Shown here piece by piece: positions 63,755 through 64,000 of a stretch of DNA of 64,000 nt (position 1 is its first letter; each line of letters starts with the position of its first letter). A program made the translations under genes and the position numbers. Under the pieces are notes generated by a model. That model was given only the letters and a program-made list of their open reading frames with translations, did not search any database and was not told the origin of the DNA. The stretch is from Vreelandella maris (lineage in GTDB: Bacteria; Pseudomonadota; Gammaproteobacteria; Pseudomonadales; Halomonadaceae). Location: assembly GCF_013371085.1 (NCBI RefSeq), contig NZ_JABWCV010000006.1:124001-188000 (forward strand), written 5' to 3'.

Positions 63755-64000
63755 TGACTATGCTTGCTGCCGAGCCGAAAATCCCTTGGTGAAAGCGCTG
63801 TATTGCGCTTAAAAAAACGCGTGAAGTAAGCCGGTTCAGAGAAGCCTAAGCTGTCAGAGACTTGGCCAATGGTCATATTGGTATAGGTGAGCTGGCGCTT
63901 GGCTTCTAGCAGTAGGCGCTCATGCAGCAATTGCAGGGCGCTGCGACCAGCGATTTGGCGGCACAGCATATTCAAGTGTGCGCTACTCACCCCTAACTGC
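63745..64000 (-). CDS. AraC-family regulator, PobR-like, C-terminal part (runs off window)
   Basis: The open frame continues through the window end (the codons before the apparent GTG at 63990 read Q-L-G), so the gene is cut. The 85 visible residues are a double HTH domain of AraC/XylS type: [33 protein letters not shown], then [32 protein letters not shown]. The wording is close to AraC-type PobR, activator of 4-hydroxybenzoate hydroxylase, which would suit the nearby pca genes. Its stop codon lies in the heptamer array. Confidence 0.8.
   Translation of the reverse strand, partial: QLGVSSAHLNMLCRQIAGRSALQLLHERLLLEAKRQLTYTNMTIGQVSDSLGFSEPAYFTRFFKRNTALSPRDFRLGSKHSHKY

Overview
The window reads as a chromosomal segment of a halophilic gammaproteobacterium, most likely Halomonas or a close relative. 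This rests on gene order (gmk-rpoZ-spoT-ridA, oxyR-recG, HU/rubredoxin-reductase-like gene, ubiC-ubiA-phoB-phoR, then phoU-pst), moderately GC-rich core genes, abundant TRAP transporters and strongly acidic proteins. No rRNA, tRNA, CRISPR array, prophage or insertion sequence was seen. Both ends cut genes: a hipA-type kinase at the left and an AraC/PobR-type regulator at the right.

Layout. 1-721: hipBA-type toxin-antitoxin pair with two large palindromic operators. 936-6683: scattered metabolic genes (histidine phosphatase, zinc alcohol dehydrogenase, pirin, AlkA-type glycosylase, MFS exporter, small lipoprotein, extensin-like protein). 6833-20740: housekeeping block (gmk, rpoZ, spoT, ridA, oxyR, recG, yccS-like, HU, FAD reductase, ubiC, ubiA). 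20747-31314: phosphate regulation and uptake (Pho boxes, phoB, phoR, then phoU-pstB-pstA-pstC-pstS on the other strand), interrupted at 22826-24665 by a duplicated, previously unrecognised module and followed by a copper chaperone and cysZ. 31433-41220: thioesterase, orphan TRAP binding protein, psiE, uvrD, hexR, NSS transporter, DUF72 protein and hglS.

41217-61042 is an aromatic and carboxylate catabolic region. An IclR/PcaR-type regulator is followed by a visibly AT-rich cluster (aroQ, DAD-type cupin, alpha/beta hydrolase, TRAP transporter, three-subunit biotin-dependent carboxylase). Then come pcaI-J-F-DC(fused)-H-G for the beta-ketoadipate pathway, and a second TRAP transporter with an aromatic aldehyde dehydrogenase. 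One palindrome, [A/G]TTCG-N5-CGAAC, stands in front of the regulator, the carboxylase cluster, pcaI and the second TRAP operon. This ties the unknown AT-rich pathway to protocatechuate catabolism.

61522-63395 is an AT-rich accessory pair: a DGQHR (DndB-like) protein and a HEPN-like protein broken by a frameshift in a GA repeat. It is followed by a heptamer tandem repeat and the partial AraC gene.

The most interesting unexplained signal is at 22864-24665. Two copies of the same cassette occur in tandem. Each has paired upstream palindrome-like sites, a -24/-12 (sigma54) promoter, a roughly 87-nt leader, a short secreted acidic protein, and a GGA-rich structured 3' RNA whose helices are conserved by compensatory base changes, ending in a strong terminator. 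Both predicted transcripts are about 625 nt. The 3' RNA has features of a CsrA/RsmA-binding RNA.
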